From Elusimicrobia bacterium GWB2_63_16 (GTDB taxonomy: Bacteria; Elusimicrobiota; Elusimicrobia; Elusimicrobiales; UBA9959): 64,000 nt of DNA. Under the pieces are notes generated by a model. The model ran no database searches. It saw nothing but the letters and a program-made list of their open reading frames with translations, and had not been told where the DNA came from. Both the position numbers and the translations under genes were made by a program. Within the stretch, counting starts at the first letter, position 1; each line of letters starts with the position of its first letter. Below, piece by piece: positions 1 to 8,391 of this stretch. Location of the stretch: NCBI GenBank assembly GCA_001799715.1, contig MGTZ01000002.1, forward strand, positions 39,784 to 103,783. The letters run 5' to 3'.

Positions 1-100
1 TGGCGGCAACGCTGGACCGCCTGCTGCCGCCGGCGCACTGAAGCACGCTTAAGCGGCGCCCGCCTCCGTAAATTTCCACTAAGAACGCATAATTACCGTC

Positions 101-134
101 AAGCCGGTTCCTTGGCTATGGAACCGGCTTTTTC
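101..134 (+). terminator. Rho-independent terminator-like hairpin
   Basis: AAGCCGGTTC-cttggctatg-GAACCGGCTT followed by TTTC. Confidence 0.75.
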
Positions 135-226
135 ACTGCGCCTTCCCCATATGCAGGCATCAGTTGCTAAACCACCATACCTACCGCTATAATCTACACG
201 GTGGGCCAAGTACCAGGGGAAATATC

Positions 227-1471
227 TTGAAAAAAATCTTTATACTGCTGTGTTTTGGTCTTTCTTTATCGGGCTGCGTCGCAAACAGGCCGCCGGCCCT
301 AAAGCAGGCCGGGGCTCTGTTCCAGGACCCATATGACCGTATAGTAAAAGACTTCCTGGCAAATAAAGGAAATATCCCCGGCAAAAAGATAGTCGTTTAC
401 GAATTCCAGGACCTTTCCGGGCGGGTGACTCCCGAGGGCAGACTGGTGGCGGAGAGACTTACCACCCGGCTGGTGCAGACCGGGGAATTTGAGGTAATAG
501 AGCGTAACCGTCTCGAAACTGTATTAAAAGAGCTGAAGCTTTCGGCTTCCGGCGCAGTGGATGAAAATACGGCCATGCGCGCCGGCAAGATACTTGGAGC
601 TGCGGCCGTCGTGACAGGCACCCTTGCTCAGATGTCGAGCGGCTTTGAGATCAACGCCAGGGTTATCGACGCGGAAAACGGAAAAATACTGGCTGGCGCC
701 ACGGCGGCGATTTTGGAAAATTCCCTGAACGTTAAAAAAACAGGAAGCCAGCCGCACATCTATGCCCTACAGGCAAGCGTAAGCCAGAGCGCTAACAGGC
801 CAACCCCGGTTTCGACCTCTCAACTGCCTAGATCACCCAAAGGATGGGAAATCTGGGAAGGCTGGAATAATTCCTACGGCAGTTTCAGCTTGGCCGGCGG
901 GAGACTCCTGTACAGTCTCGACACCAGGCAGCATGACCACGCCTGGGCGGACGCCCCTAAGGACGGCTATTATCCCGGGCTGCTTCTGGCCAGGCCGATA
1001 AGGGGTGATAAATGGACCATCGAATTAAAGGCGAACTACACCATGCCGGATGCCGGCGGGCGCTGGTTTTCGACGTGCGTATGGATAGGGAAGAAAGGGA
1101 TAAGGCCCAGCCTGATCAACGCGGAAGAGAACCTGGGCGTATGCTTTTTCAGGCGCGCCGACCAGGCCGGCTATGGTAAAAATTCCGAATGTGTTCAGGT
1201 TAATTACCAGAGCGGCGGAAAGCTGTTGAAAACAGCTACCGTGCCGGGGGACCACAAATACTTGCGCTTCAAGCGGGATTGGACGCGCTTCAGGCTGGCC
1301 TACAGCGACGACGGAAAGAACTACAAAGATCTGCTGGACCTGCAAGCCCCGGAATCGCTGCAAGGCGAAGCTCAAAAGCTTGTATTCGGAGGCCAGTCAT
1401 TCGGGCACCCGGCGGGTTCTTACGCGGAATACGAGGACATCAGGATAAACGGCAAGAAAGAATTGTTTTAG
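227..1471 (+). CDS. Lipoprotein with CsgG/FlgO-like N-terminal domain and a C-terminal beta-rich/LamG-like region
   Basis: ORF; signal peptide with lipobox LSGC; KIVVYEFQDLSGR...GRLVAERLTTRLVQTGEFEVIERNRLETVLKELKL...GAAAVVTGTL is CsgG/FlgO-like. TTG start at 227 preceded by AGGGGA preferred to 164. Confidence 0.65.
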   Translation: MKKIFILLCFGLSLSGCVANRPPALKQAGALFQDPYDRIVKDFLANKGNIPGKKIVVYEFQDLSGRVTPEGRLVAERLTTRLVQTGEFEVIERNRLETVLKELKLSASGAVDENTAMRAGKILGAAAVVTGTLAQMSSGFEINARVIDAENGKILAGATAAILENSLNVKKTGSQPHIYALQASVSQSANRPTPVSTSQLPRSPKGWEIWEGWNNSYGSFSLAGGRLLYSLDTRQHDHAWADAPKDGYYPGLLLARPIRGDKWTIELKANYTMPDAGGRWFSTCVWIGKKGIRPSLINAEENLGVCFFRRADQAGYGKNSECVQVNYQSGGKLLKTATVPGDHKYLRFKRDWTRFRLAYSDDGKNYKDLLDLQAPESLQGEAQKLVFGGQSFGHPAGSYAEYEDIRINGKKELF

Positions 1472-1491
1472 CGTTTGGCGCCCCGTTCAAA

Positions 1492-1529
1492 TCAAACAGC
1501 CGGCCTTCTTTCGAAGACCGGCTGTTTGA
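1492..1529. terminator. Perfect 12-bp inverted repeat between convergently spaced ORFs (terminator-like, weak U tract)
   Basis: TCAAACAGCCGG ... CCGGCTGTTTGA with inner CTTC/GAAG pairing. Confidence 0.5.
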
Positions 1530-1621
1530 ATTATGGAGGTGCCGGGATAACATTCCTGTGGTTTCCCTTCGATCAGCCGGCTAAATTTTCCGTGTTCGGG
1601 CCGATTATCTATAATATACGG

Positions 1622-2902
1622 ATGAATCCCGGTAAAACCCTGCTCCTCGCGCTGGCGGCGCTGGCCGCCCAGCCCGGTGCGTTCGCCGGCGCTGACCTGC
1701 AGCGCCTGACCGCCGCCGAACTGCGCGGCGGGGCGGCCGCACCCCCCGTTCCGCGCCCCTCCGCCCCGGCCGTGAAAGAATGGACCGTCATGGTCTTCGT
1801 CAACGCCAAGAATAATTTGGAGGAATTCGGCCTGCGCGACCTCAACGAGATGGAATCGGCCGGCTCCTCGGACCAGGTCAATATCGTCGCCGAACTGGGG
1901 CGCGCCCGGGGCTATTACTCCGGCGACGGCGACTGGACCGGCGTAAGGCGCTATTTGATCCGTAAGGACGCGGACCCGGCCAGGCTGGCCTCTCCGGCGC
2001 TGGCCGACCTGGGGCCCGCCGACATGGGCGACTACCGGAGCGTCGTAGGTTTTGTCCGCTGGGCCAAGGCCGCGTACCCGGCAAAAAAATACCTGCTGGT
2101 GGTCTGGAACCACGGCTCCGGCTGGACCAAGGCGGCGGGTCAGGCGGCCAGAGGCATCTCCTACGACGATGAGACCGGCAGCCACATCACAGTCCCCCAA
2201 CTGGCCGAGGCGTTGGCGCAGGCCGGCGGTACCGATGTCTACGCCTCGGACGCCTGTCTGATGCAGATGGCTGAAGTGGCCTGGGAGCTGAAAGACCAGG
2301 CGCCGTACGTGGTGGGCTCAGAGGAGACAGAACCCGCCGACGGCTATCCCTACGGCGCTTTGCTGGGCGGACTGACGGCCGACCCCGCCATGTCCCCGCG
2401 CGCGCTGGCCGCGCTGGCGGTCTCTTCTTACGCCGCTTATTATTCCGCGCAGGGCACCGGCGCCACGATGAGCGCGCTCAAAACCTCGGCCCTCCCGGAA
2501 TTTCTCAGGCTGACCGGCGCTTTCACCGCGGCCGCGATGGCGGCCGGGGACAAGGGCGTTGTAAAGCGCGGGCTGTATTACGCCCAGCACTACGCCTACG
2601 AGGACAATAAGGACCTCGACAGTTTTGTGAGCTATGTGGTGCTGAGGTCGCAGGACCGGGCGGTCCGGGAAACCGGGACGGCGCTGCTGGCCTGGCTGCG
2701 CGGAGAACTGGTGGCGCATAAGGCCGCCGCCAACTACGAGCAGACTCCGGAAGGGCTTGAGCCGACAGACTACTCAAAGGCCGGCGGGCTGGCGGTTTAC
2801 CTGCCTGGCACCCCGGCCCCGGCCGCTTACGACGAACTGCGCTGGGCGAAAGACTCCTCCTGGGACGACTTCCTCGACTGGATAGCTCCGCCGAAACCGT
2901 AG
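1622..2902 (+). CDS. Clostripain-like (peptidase family C11) secreted protease
   Basis: WTVMVFVNAKNNLEEFGLRDLNEME; WNHGSGW (His) and DACLMQMAEVA (Cys) C11 motifs; signal peptide from Met at 1622. Confidence 0.85.
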   Translation: MNPGKTLLLALAALAAQPGAFAGADLQRLTAAELRGGAAAPPVPRPSAPAVKEWTVMVFVNAKNNLEEFGLRDLNEMESAGSSDQVNIVAELGRARGYYSGDGDWTGVRRYLIRKDADPARLASPALADLGPADMGDYRSVVGFVRWAKAAYPAKKYLLVVWNHGSGWTKAAGQAARGISYDDETGSHITVPQLAEALAQAGGTDVYASDACLMQMAEVAWELKDQAPYVVGSEETEPADGYPYGALLGGLTADPAMSPRALAALAVSSYAAYYSAQGTGATMSALKTSALPEFLRLTGAFTAAAMAAGDKGVVKRGLYYAQHYAYEDNKDLDSFVSYVVLRSQDRAVRETGTALLAWLRGELVAHKAAANYEQTPEGLEPTDYSKAGGLAVYLPGTPAPAAYDELRWAKDSSWDDFLDWIAPPKP

Positions 2903-3160
2903 CCGCCTTTCATTCCCCTATATATCCCTAACCTGGAGCCGCCGCAAGCCCACAGGGGGGAGGCCGAAGCCCTGGGAAAAGTTTCTCCCGGACAAAAAGC
3001 CTGTTCGGAGCGGCGGCAAAAACCGCCTCCCCGCTCCTGTTCGGGGATATGATCGTTTTTGCCGGCAAAGTGGAACGTTGCGAGGGCGGCATGTCCGGGG
3101 GAAGGAGGAAAAGGCGGGGGGAGCTGACGATAACTGCGCTTATGTTTCCTGCAGGTCAGC

Positions 3161-4000
3161 CTAAAGGTTGAACGAGGCGTCGTCGGCGCCGAGGACGGTG
3201 ACGCCCGTCTCCTTGGCGGCGGCCAGGAACTCTTCCATGCCGAGTATCAGCGTCTTGCCGGCCTCCAGCACCAGGGTGGAGGCGCCGGCTTCCTTCATCA
3301 CGTGCAGGGTGCGCGCGCCGGCCACCGGCAGGTCGAAGCGCATGTCCTGGCCGGGGCGGGCCACTTTCACCACGGTCAGGGATGAGCCGCCGCGGCCTTT
3401 GGTGAGCTGCCCGGCGCGGCGGATGCACTCGTCGGTGCCCTCCATGCCCTCGGCGGCTATCACGGTCTGGTCGCGCAGCACCACGGTGAGGCCTATGTCC
3501 AGGTCGGCGATGGCCTTGGCGGCGCGCCAGCCGTAGGCGGCGGTTTTAAGAGTGTCGGCGTCGGGTTTTTTGCCGGTCAGCAGGCCGGGCTTGATCAGCA
3601 AATGGCCCAGCAGCGTGGCGGAGCTGACTATCTCGATGCCGTCCTTGCCGAGCTCCTCGGCCACGGCCGTGAAGATGGCCCCGGCCTTCTTGTCGCGCAG
3701 CTTGAACAGCAGCTTGGCCGCGCGCAGGTCGGGCACTATGCCGCCGAAGATGTTGACGTGCGGGATCTGCCCCACCATCAGGGCCTTATGCACGCCGCCG
3801 TCGCGCAGGAAGTCGATGGGGCCGCCCACGTTGCCGAGGCGGAACCAGCGGGTCTGCGCGGCGTACTGCTCTATCTCTTTGGGGGTGATATCGTGCAGGC
3901 CCACGACGTAAACGTCGAGGCCGGCCTTTTTGGCCTCGGCCGCGAACAGCAGCGGGAAGCTGCCGCCGCCGGCGATGAGCCCGATTTTCTCGGCCATCAA
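3161..4000 (-). CDS. lpxI: UDP-2,3-diacylglucosamine pyrophosphatase LpxI (DUF1009)
   Basis: IGLIAGGGSFPLLFAAEAKKAGLDVYVVGL...; position in lpx operon. Confidence 0.9.
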   Translation of the reverse strand: MMAEKIGLIAGGGSFPLLFAAEAKKAGLDVYVVGLHDITPKEIEQYAAQTRWFRLGNVGGPIDFLRDGGVHKALMVGQIPHVNIFGGIVPDLRAAKLLFKLRDKKAGAIFTAVAEELGKDGIEIVSSATLLGHLLIKPGLLTGKKPDADTLKTAAYGWRAAKAIADLDIGLTVVLRDQTVIAAEGMEGTDECIRRAGQLTKGRGGSSLTVVKVARPGQDMRFDLPVAGARTLHVMKEAGASTLVLEAGKTLILGMEEFLAAAKETGVTVLGADDASFNL

Positions 4001-4809
4001 TCGTTGGCCGCGGTTTCCAGGTCGCGGGCGGTGCGGCGCGGGCGGGCTATGCCGCGCTTGGAGGACTCGACGAAATCCAGGATCAGCGAGGCTTCCGGCG
4101 GCAGGTTCTCCGAGCGCAGCTGCGCCACGGCGTCCTTGAGCAGCAGGCCGCGGAAGAACAGGGTCTTGAAGACGTGCTTGATGGCTTTTATCTGTTCGGG
4201 GGTGAAGCCGTTGCGGCGCAGCCCGACGATGTTGAGCGTTACCGGCCGGGCCCTGTCGCCCTGCGCTATCACGTAGGGGATGATGTCCTGGTTGACCATG
4301 CCGCCGCCGGAGACCATGGCGAATTTACCGATGCGGGTGAACTGGTGTATGCCGGCGAGGCCGGAGATGGTGGCCCGGTCGCCTATCTGCACGTGGCCGG
4401 CGGGCGCGGAGGAGTTCACGAGGATGACGTTATTGCCCACGCGGCAGTCATGGCCGAGGTGCGAGTTGGCCATCAGCATGCAGCCCGAACCCATGGAGGT
4501 GAGGTTGGTGGCGTGGGAGCCGCGGTGCAGCGTCACGTTCTCGCGGATGACGTTATTGTCCCCCATTGTAAAACGGGTGTGCTCGCCCTTGTAGGACCAG
4601 TCCTGCGGCGGCATGCCGACGTAGGCGGCCCCGGTGAACAGATTGTTCTTGCCGACGGTGCAGAACTCGAAGATGCAGTGCGGGCCTATCTTGGTGCCGT
4701 CGCCTATCTGCACGTCCTCGCCTATCACTACGAACGGGCCTATCTCCACGTTCTCGCCTATCTGGGCCTTGGGGTCTATTACCGCGGTGGGGTGTATCTT
4801 CGTGGGCAT
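3997..4809 (-). CDS. lpxA: Acyl-ACP--UDP-N-acetylglucosamine O-acyltransferase
   Basis: Left-handed beta-helix hexapeptide repeats, IHPTAVIDPKAQIGENVEIGPFVVIG; C-terminal LpxA helical part. Confidence 0.95.
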   Translation of the reverse strand: MPTKIHPTAVIDPKAQIGENVEIGPFVVIGEDVQIGDGTKIGPHCIFEFCTVGKNNLFTGAAYVGMPPQDWSYKGEHTRFTMGDNNVIRENVTLHRGSHATNLTSMGSGCMLMANSHLGHDCRVGNNVILVNSSAPAGHVQIGDRATISGLAGIHQFTRIGKFAMVSGGGMVNQDIIPYVIAQGDRARPVTLNIVGLRRNGFTPEQIKAIKHVFKTLFFRGLLLKDAVAQLRSENLPPEASLILDFVESSKRGIARPRRTARDLETAAND

Positions 4810-4833
4810 AATTTTCCTCCGGAAATTAAACGC

Positions 4834-5292
4834 TTAACCTAGGGCGAAAGTCAGTTCGGCTTCGGCGGCGGACTCGTCGCCCACCCAGGCCTCGGCCCTG
4901 ACCTTGCCGAGGTGGCTCTTCATGCGCAGGATCTCCACGTGCATCTTCAGCACGTCGCCGGGCACTACCTGGCGGCGGAACTTGGCCTTGCTGATGCCGG
5001 CGAAGAAGCCCAGGCGGCCCTTGGTTTCGGGCAGGGCCATCATCATCGCGGCCGCGGTCTGGGCCATGCCCTCCAGCATCAGGACGCCGGGCATGATGGG
5101 CTTCTCGGGGAAGTGGCCGTGGAAATAGAGTTCGTTGGCGCTGACGCATTTGACGCCGACGCAGTACTTGCCTTCCTCGACGACCTCGACGCGGTCCACC
5201 ATCATGAAGGGATAGCGGTGGGGAATGATCTTGAGTATTTCTTCGCAGGGGATGACGCGTACGGGCTTGTAGGGGCGCGGGGTTTCGGTCAT
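4834..5292 (-). CDS. fabZ: 3-hydroxyacyl-ACP dehydratase FabZ
   Basis: ILKIIPHRYPFMMVDRV...FHGHFPEKPIMPGVLMLEGMAQ. Confidence 0.95.
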   Translation of the reverse strand: MTETPRPYKPVRVIPCEEILKIIPHRYPFMMVDRVEVVEEGKYCVGVKCVSANELYFHGHFPEKPIMPGVLMLEGMAQTAAAMMMALPETKGRLGFFAGISKAKFRRQVVPGDVLKMHVEILRMKSHLGKVRAEAWVGDESAAEAELTFALG

Positions 5293-5295
5293 GGT

Positions 5296-6126
5296 TTAGA
5301 GGGCCTTTTCCAGTAATAGTTTAGCAAAATTGACGTTGGCGGCGTGGCCGGGGCGCTCGGCCTCGATATAGATATCCCTGAGCGGCCGGCCGGCCAGGGC
5401 GAGGTCGCCTATGAGGTCCAGCAGTTTGTGGCGGGCGAATTCGTCGGGGTAGCGCAGGCCGCCCTTGGCGAGGATCTCGTTCTCGGCTATGACCACGGCG
5501 TTATCCAGCGAGCCGCCCAGGCCCAGGCCGGCCTTCTTGAGCGCCTCGAGTTCGTGCGAGAAGCCGAAGGTGCGGGCCGGCGCCACGCGGACCAGGTATT
5601 CTTCCGGCGACAGCATGAATTCCACGGTCTGCCTGCCCACCAGCTTGTGCGGGTAGTCGTAGGTGAGCTTGATGAGGACGCAGCCCTTCATGGGCCTGGC
5701 GAGGAAACGGATGTCGCCCTTGGCCATCTCGAGCTGGCCGCCTATCGAAAGGGTTTTGCGTTCCTGCTCCGGCTTTTCGGCGAGGCCGGCCTTATGCAGG
5801 GCCGTGGCGAAAGGCAGGGCCGAGCCGTCGGCGGCCGGCGGCTCCTCTCCGGAGATCTCTATATCCAGGTCGTCTATGCCCAGGCCGGCGGCGGCGGACA
5901 GCAAATGCTCCACGGTGTAAATATTGTTCTTGCCGTCGGTGATATTGGTGCCGCGCGCGGTGCCGGCTATGCGGTCCAGCGTGGCGGGTATCGGCTCCGC
6001 GAACAGCGGGCTGAGAAAGCGGTACCCGGTCGGCCCCTCCGCAGGCAGGAAAGTCACTCTGGCGGGTTTCCCCTTATGCAGGCCGATGCCCTCTATCGTC
6101 GCAGCAGTCTTAATCGTTGTTCTCAT
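5296..6126 (-). CDS. lpxC: UDP-3-O-acyl-N-acetylglucosamine deacetylase
   Basis: TIEGIGLHKGKPARVTFLPA; YTVEHLLSA; HKLLDLIGDLAL. Confidence 0.95.
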   Translation of the reverse strand: MRTTIKTAATIEGIGLHKGKPARVTFLPAEGPTGYRFLSPLFAEPIPATLDRIAGTARGTNITDGKNNIYTVEHLLSAAAGLGIDDLDIEISGEEPPAADGSALPFATALHKAGLAEKPEQERKTLSIGGQLEMAKGDIRFLARPMKGCVLIKLTYDYPHKLVGRQTVEFMLSPEEYLVRVAPARTFGFSHELEALKKAGLGLGGSLDNAVVIAENEILAKGGLRYPDEFARHKLLDLIGDLALAGRPLRDIYIEAERPGHAANVNFAKLLLEKAL

Positions 6127-6166
6127 CAGGTAAATGTGTCGCTGAAAGTTTTACTGAGGCCCGCCA

Positions 6167-6498
6167 AGGGGACGCCTTCTGCGGGTACGCTCGGCCACAC
6201 CGTGGCCTCGCTCTTTCGCTCCGGTTCGGCGCTACGCAAGCCTCACCTCCGCGAGGCCCCTCCGAAGGCATCCCCTCGTCGGGCCATTGCTCGTAAAGTA
6301 AGCCGGAGGAACCATGCCGGCCGGGAGCGATTTTAGGGCGCAGGGCCAAGGGCCGCAGCGGACGGCCTATCATTAAGGCCGCGGCGAAGAATGTCTGAGC
6401 GAGGCACTGTGTGCCGAGCGAGTTCTTCGCCGGCGGAGGCCTGCCGGCCCTCTTCCGCCGCGCCCGCTCTATGAGCGAGCGGTCGGCATGGTTCCTCC
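6167..6498. repeat. Nested imperfect inverted repeats in the lpxC-lpxD intergenic gap
   Basis: AGGGGACGCCTTC(6167-6179)/GAAGGCATCCCCT(6264-6276); GGCCTCGC/GCGAGGCC; GGAGGAACCATGCCG(6305-6319)/CGGCATGGTTCCTCC(6484-6498); GGCGAAGAA(6383-6391)/TTCTTCGCC(6423-6431). Confidence 0.7.
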
Positions 6499-6505
6499 TG
6501 CCCGT

Positions 6506-7534
6506 CTATATCCCGAGATGCTTCTTTATTTTAGAGAGCGTGCGGTGCATTTCGGGGAGGCGGCCGAGCAAAGCTTCTATCTTCATGGCCTGCAGGCGCG
6601 GGCGGGCGGTGTGGCCGAAGACTATCTGGTTGGGGCCCAGGCTCGACATCACGCCCGTCTTGCCCATCACCACGGTGTTCTCGCCGATGGTGAGGTGGTC
6701 GGAGACGCCGGCCTGGCCGGCGAGGATGACGCCGTCGCCCACCGCGGTGGAGCCGGCCACGGCTACCTGCGCCAGGATCAGGCAGTTCTTGCCGAGCTTG
6801 ACGTTGTGCGCGATGTGCACTAAATTGTCCATCTTGGTGCCCGCGCCGATGACCGTGGTCTCCAGCGCCGCGCGGTCTATGACGGCGTTGGCGCCGATCT
6901 CCACCTTGTCCTCTATGACCACGCGGCCGAGCTGCGGGATCTTCTCGTGCGTGCCGCGGGGGGAGGTGTAGCCGAAGCCGTCGGAGCCGATCACCGTGCC
7001 GGCGTGTATGATCACCTCTATGCCCACCTCGCAGCCGTCCAGGAGCTTGACGCCGGGGTAAAGGCGGGAGCGGGCCCCGATCCTGGCGTTGCGGCCCACG
7101 TAGCATTGCGCGCCGATCACGGCGCCGGTGCCTACGACGGCCCCGTCCTCCACTACGGCGCAGGCGCCGATGTGGACGTTCTCGCCGATCCTGGCCGAGG
7201 CGGAAACTACGGCGGAGGGGTGCGCGCCGGGCGGGGGCAGCGGGCGCATCTCTTTCTCCACGACGCGCAGCGCCAGCATGAAAGCGTACCTGGGGTTCTT
7301 GGTGTAGACCACGACGCCGGGGAAGGCCTTGAGCGCCTCCTCGCAGCCGCGCGGAGCCAGCAGGCAGCCGGCCCGCGAGGCCAGCGCGGCGGGCGCCAGC
7401 GCGGCGTCGGCCAGGAAAGCCAGGTCGGCGGGGCCGGCCTGCTCCAGCGGAGCGGCGGCGAAGAGCGGGGTGGCCCCGTCGCCCTGCAGGTCGCCTTCGG
7501 CGAGGCGGGCTATATCGGCGGCGGTCAAATTCAT
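6506..7534 (-). CDS. lpxD: UDP-3-O-(3-hydroxyacyl)glucosamine N-acyltransferase
   Basis: LpxD N-terminal domain plus hexapeptide repeats; IGSDGFGYT. Confidence 0.95.
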   Translation of the reverse strand: MNLTAADIARLAEGDLQGDGATPLFAAAPLEQAGPADLAFLADAALAPAALASRAGCLLAPRGCEEALKAFPGVVVYTKNPRYAFMLALRVVEKEMRPLPPPGAHPSAVVSASARIGENVHIGACAVVEDGAVVGTGAVIGAQCYVGRNARIGARSRLYPGVKLLDGCEVGIEVIIHAGTVIGSDGFGYTSPRGTHEKIPQLGRVVIEDKVEIGANAVIDRAALETTVIGAGTKMDNLVHIAHNVKLGKNCLILAQVAVAGSTAVGDGVILAGQAGVSDHLTIGENTVVMGKTGVMSSLGPNQIVFGHTARPRLQAMKIEALLGRLPEMHRTLSKIKKHLGI

Positions 7535-8349
7535 AGGCCGTTCTCCTCGAGTTTCTTGAGCAGCTTGCCGGTCAGGTCCACCGCGTTCTGGCCGTAAAGG
7601 ATGTTGCGCTTGTCCACCACCACGCTGACCTCTTCCTTGATGGCCAGCTCGCGCAGGGCCACGTAGATGCGGCCCAGCAGCAGCTCGCCCTTGCGGCTCT
7701 CGTATTCCAGCAGCTCACGCTCGGCCTGGCGCTGCGCCTGGCGCAGCTCGGCTTCTCGGGTCACCACTTCGGCCTCTTTCTTCTGCAGCGCGGCGTCGAT
7801 CTCCGGCACGGAGGTGGAGACGGAAAATTTAAAATGGGTCACCGGCACTTTGGCCACGCCCGGCATGTCTATGCCGCCCATGCCCGGCAGGGCCTCGGGC
7901 AGCGCGGCGGGGGCTGCGGTAGATAGCGTCAGCTCCGCCCCGGCGGGGGCGGAGGTGGAACCGGTCACCGGCTGGGTCGAGACCGCGGCCGCGGCCAGCG
8001 CCGCGGCGGCCGCCCTGGCGTCGGCGGCTGCCTGCTCCACGCTGCGCTGCGTCTCGAGGAGCGAGGGCAGCGTCAGCGCGAACTCGCGCTCCTGGCGCAG
8101 CTTGGCCATCTCGGCCTTCAGCGTGAAAATGGCGGTCTTCCTGGCGTTCAGCGCGTCTTCCTTCTTCTTGATCTCGGAGAGGAAGTCCTCGCGGGCGCCG
8201 GCGGTGCCGGAGTAGTCCTTGAAGACGCGGTCTATGTCCACGTAGCCTATGGTGCCGGACTCTCCGCGGTTCTCCTGCAGCAGCAGTTCCAGCGCCCCGG
8301 CGCCGGCGGGAACCAGCGCGAGGATAGCCGTGATGATCAGTTTTTTCAT
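7531..8349 (-). CDS. OmpH/Skp-family periplasmic chaperone
   Basis: Signal peptide, IGYVDIDRVFKDY..., coiled coil, VVVDKRNILYG..VDLTGKLLKKL; next to bamA and lpxD. Confidence 0.85.
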   Translation of the reverse strand: MKKLIITAILALVPAGAGALELLLQENRGESGTIGYVDIDRVFKDYSGTAGAREDFLSEIKKKEDALNARKTAIFTLKAEMAKLRQEREFALTLPSLLETQRSVEQAAADARAAAAALAAAAVSTQPVTGSTSAPAGAELTLSTAAPAALPEALPGMGGIDMPGVAKVPVTHFKFSVSTSVPEIDAALQKKEAEVVTREAELRQAQRQAERELLEYESRKGELLLGRIYVALRELAIKEEVSVVVDKRNILYGQNAVDLTGKLLKKLEENGL

Positions 8350-8391
8350 GATAACCTTCCGTTGTCTCCGGCGGCCCCGGGCCGCCGTTCT

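Noticed and set aside
1-40. 3' end of a CDS at the window edge (…ATLDRLLPPAH*)
   Set aside because: Too short to assign frame or product reliably.
2930-3130. GC-rich intergenic region between convergent genes, considered for an ncRNA
   Set aside because: Some short complementary stretches but no clear long stem, promoter or U-tract that I could verify by eye.
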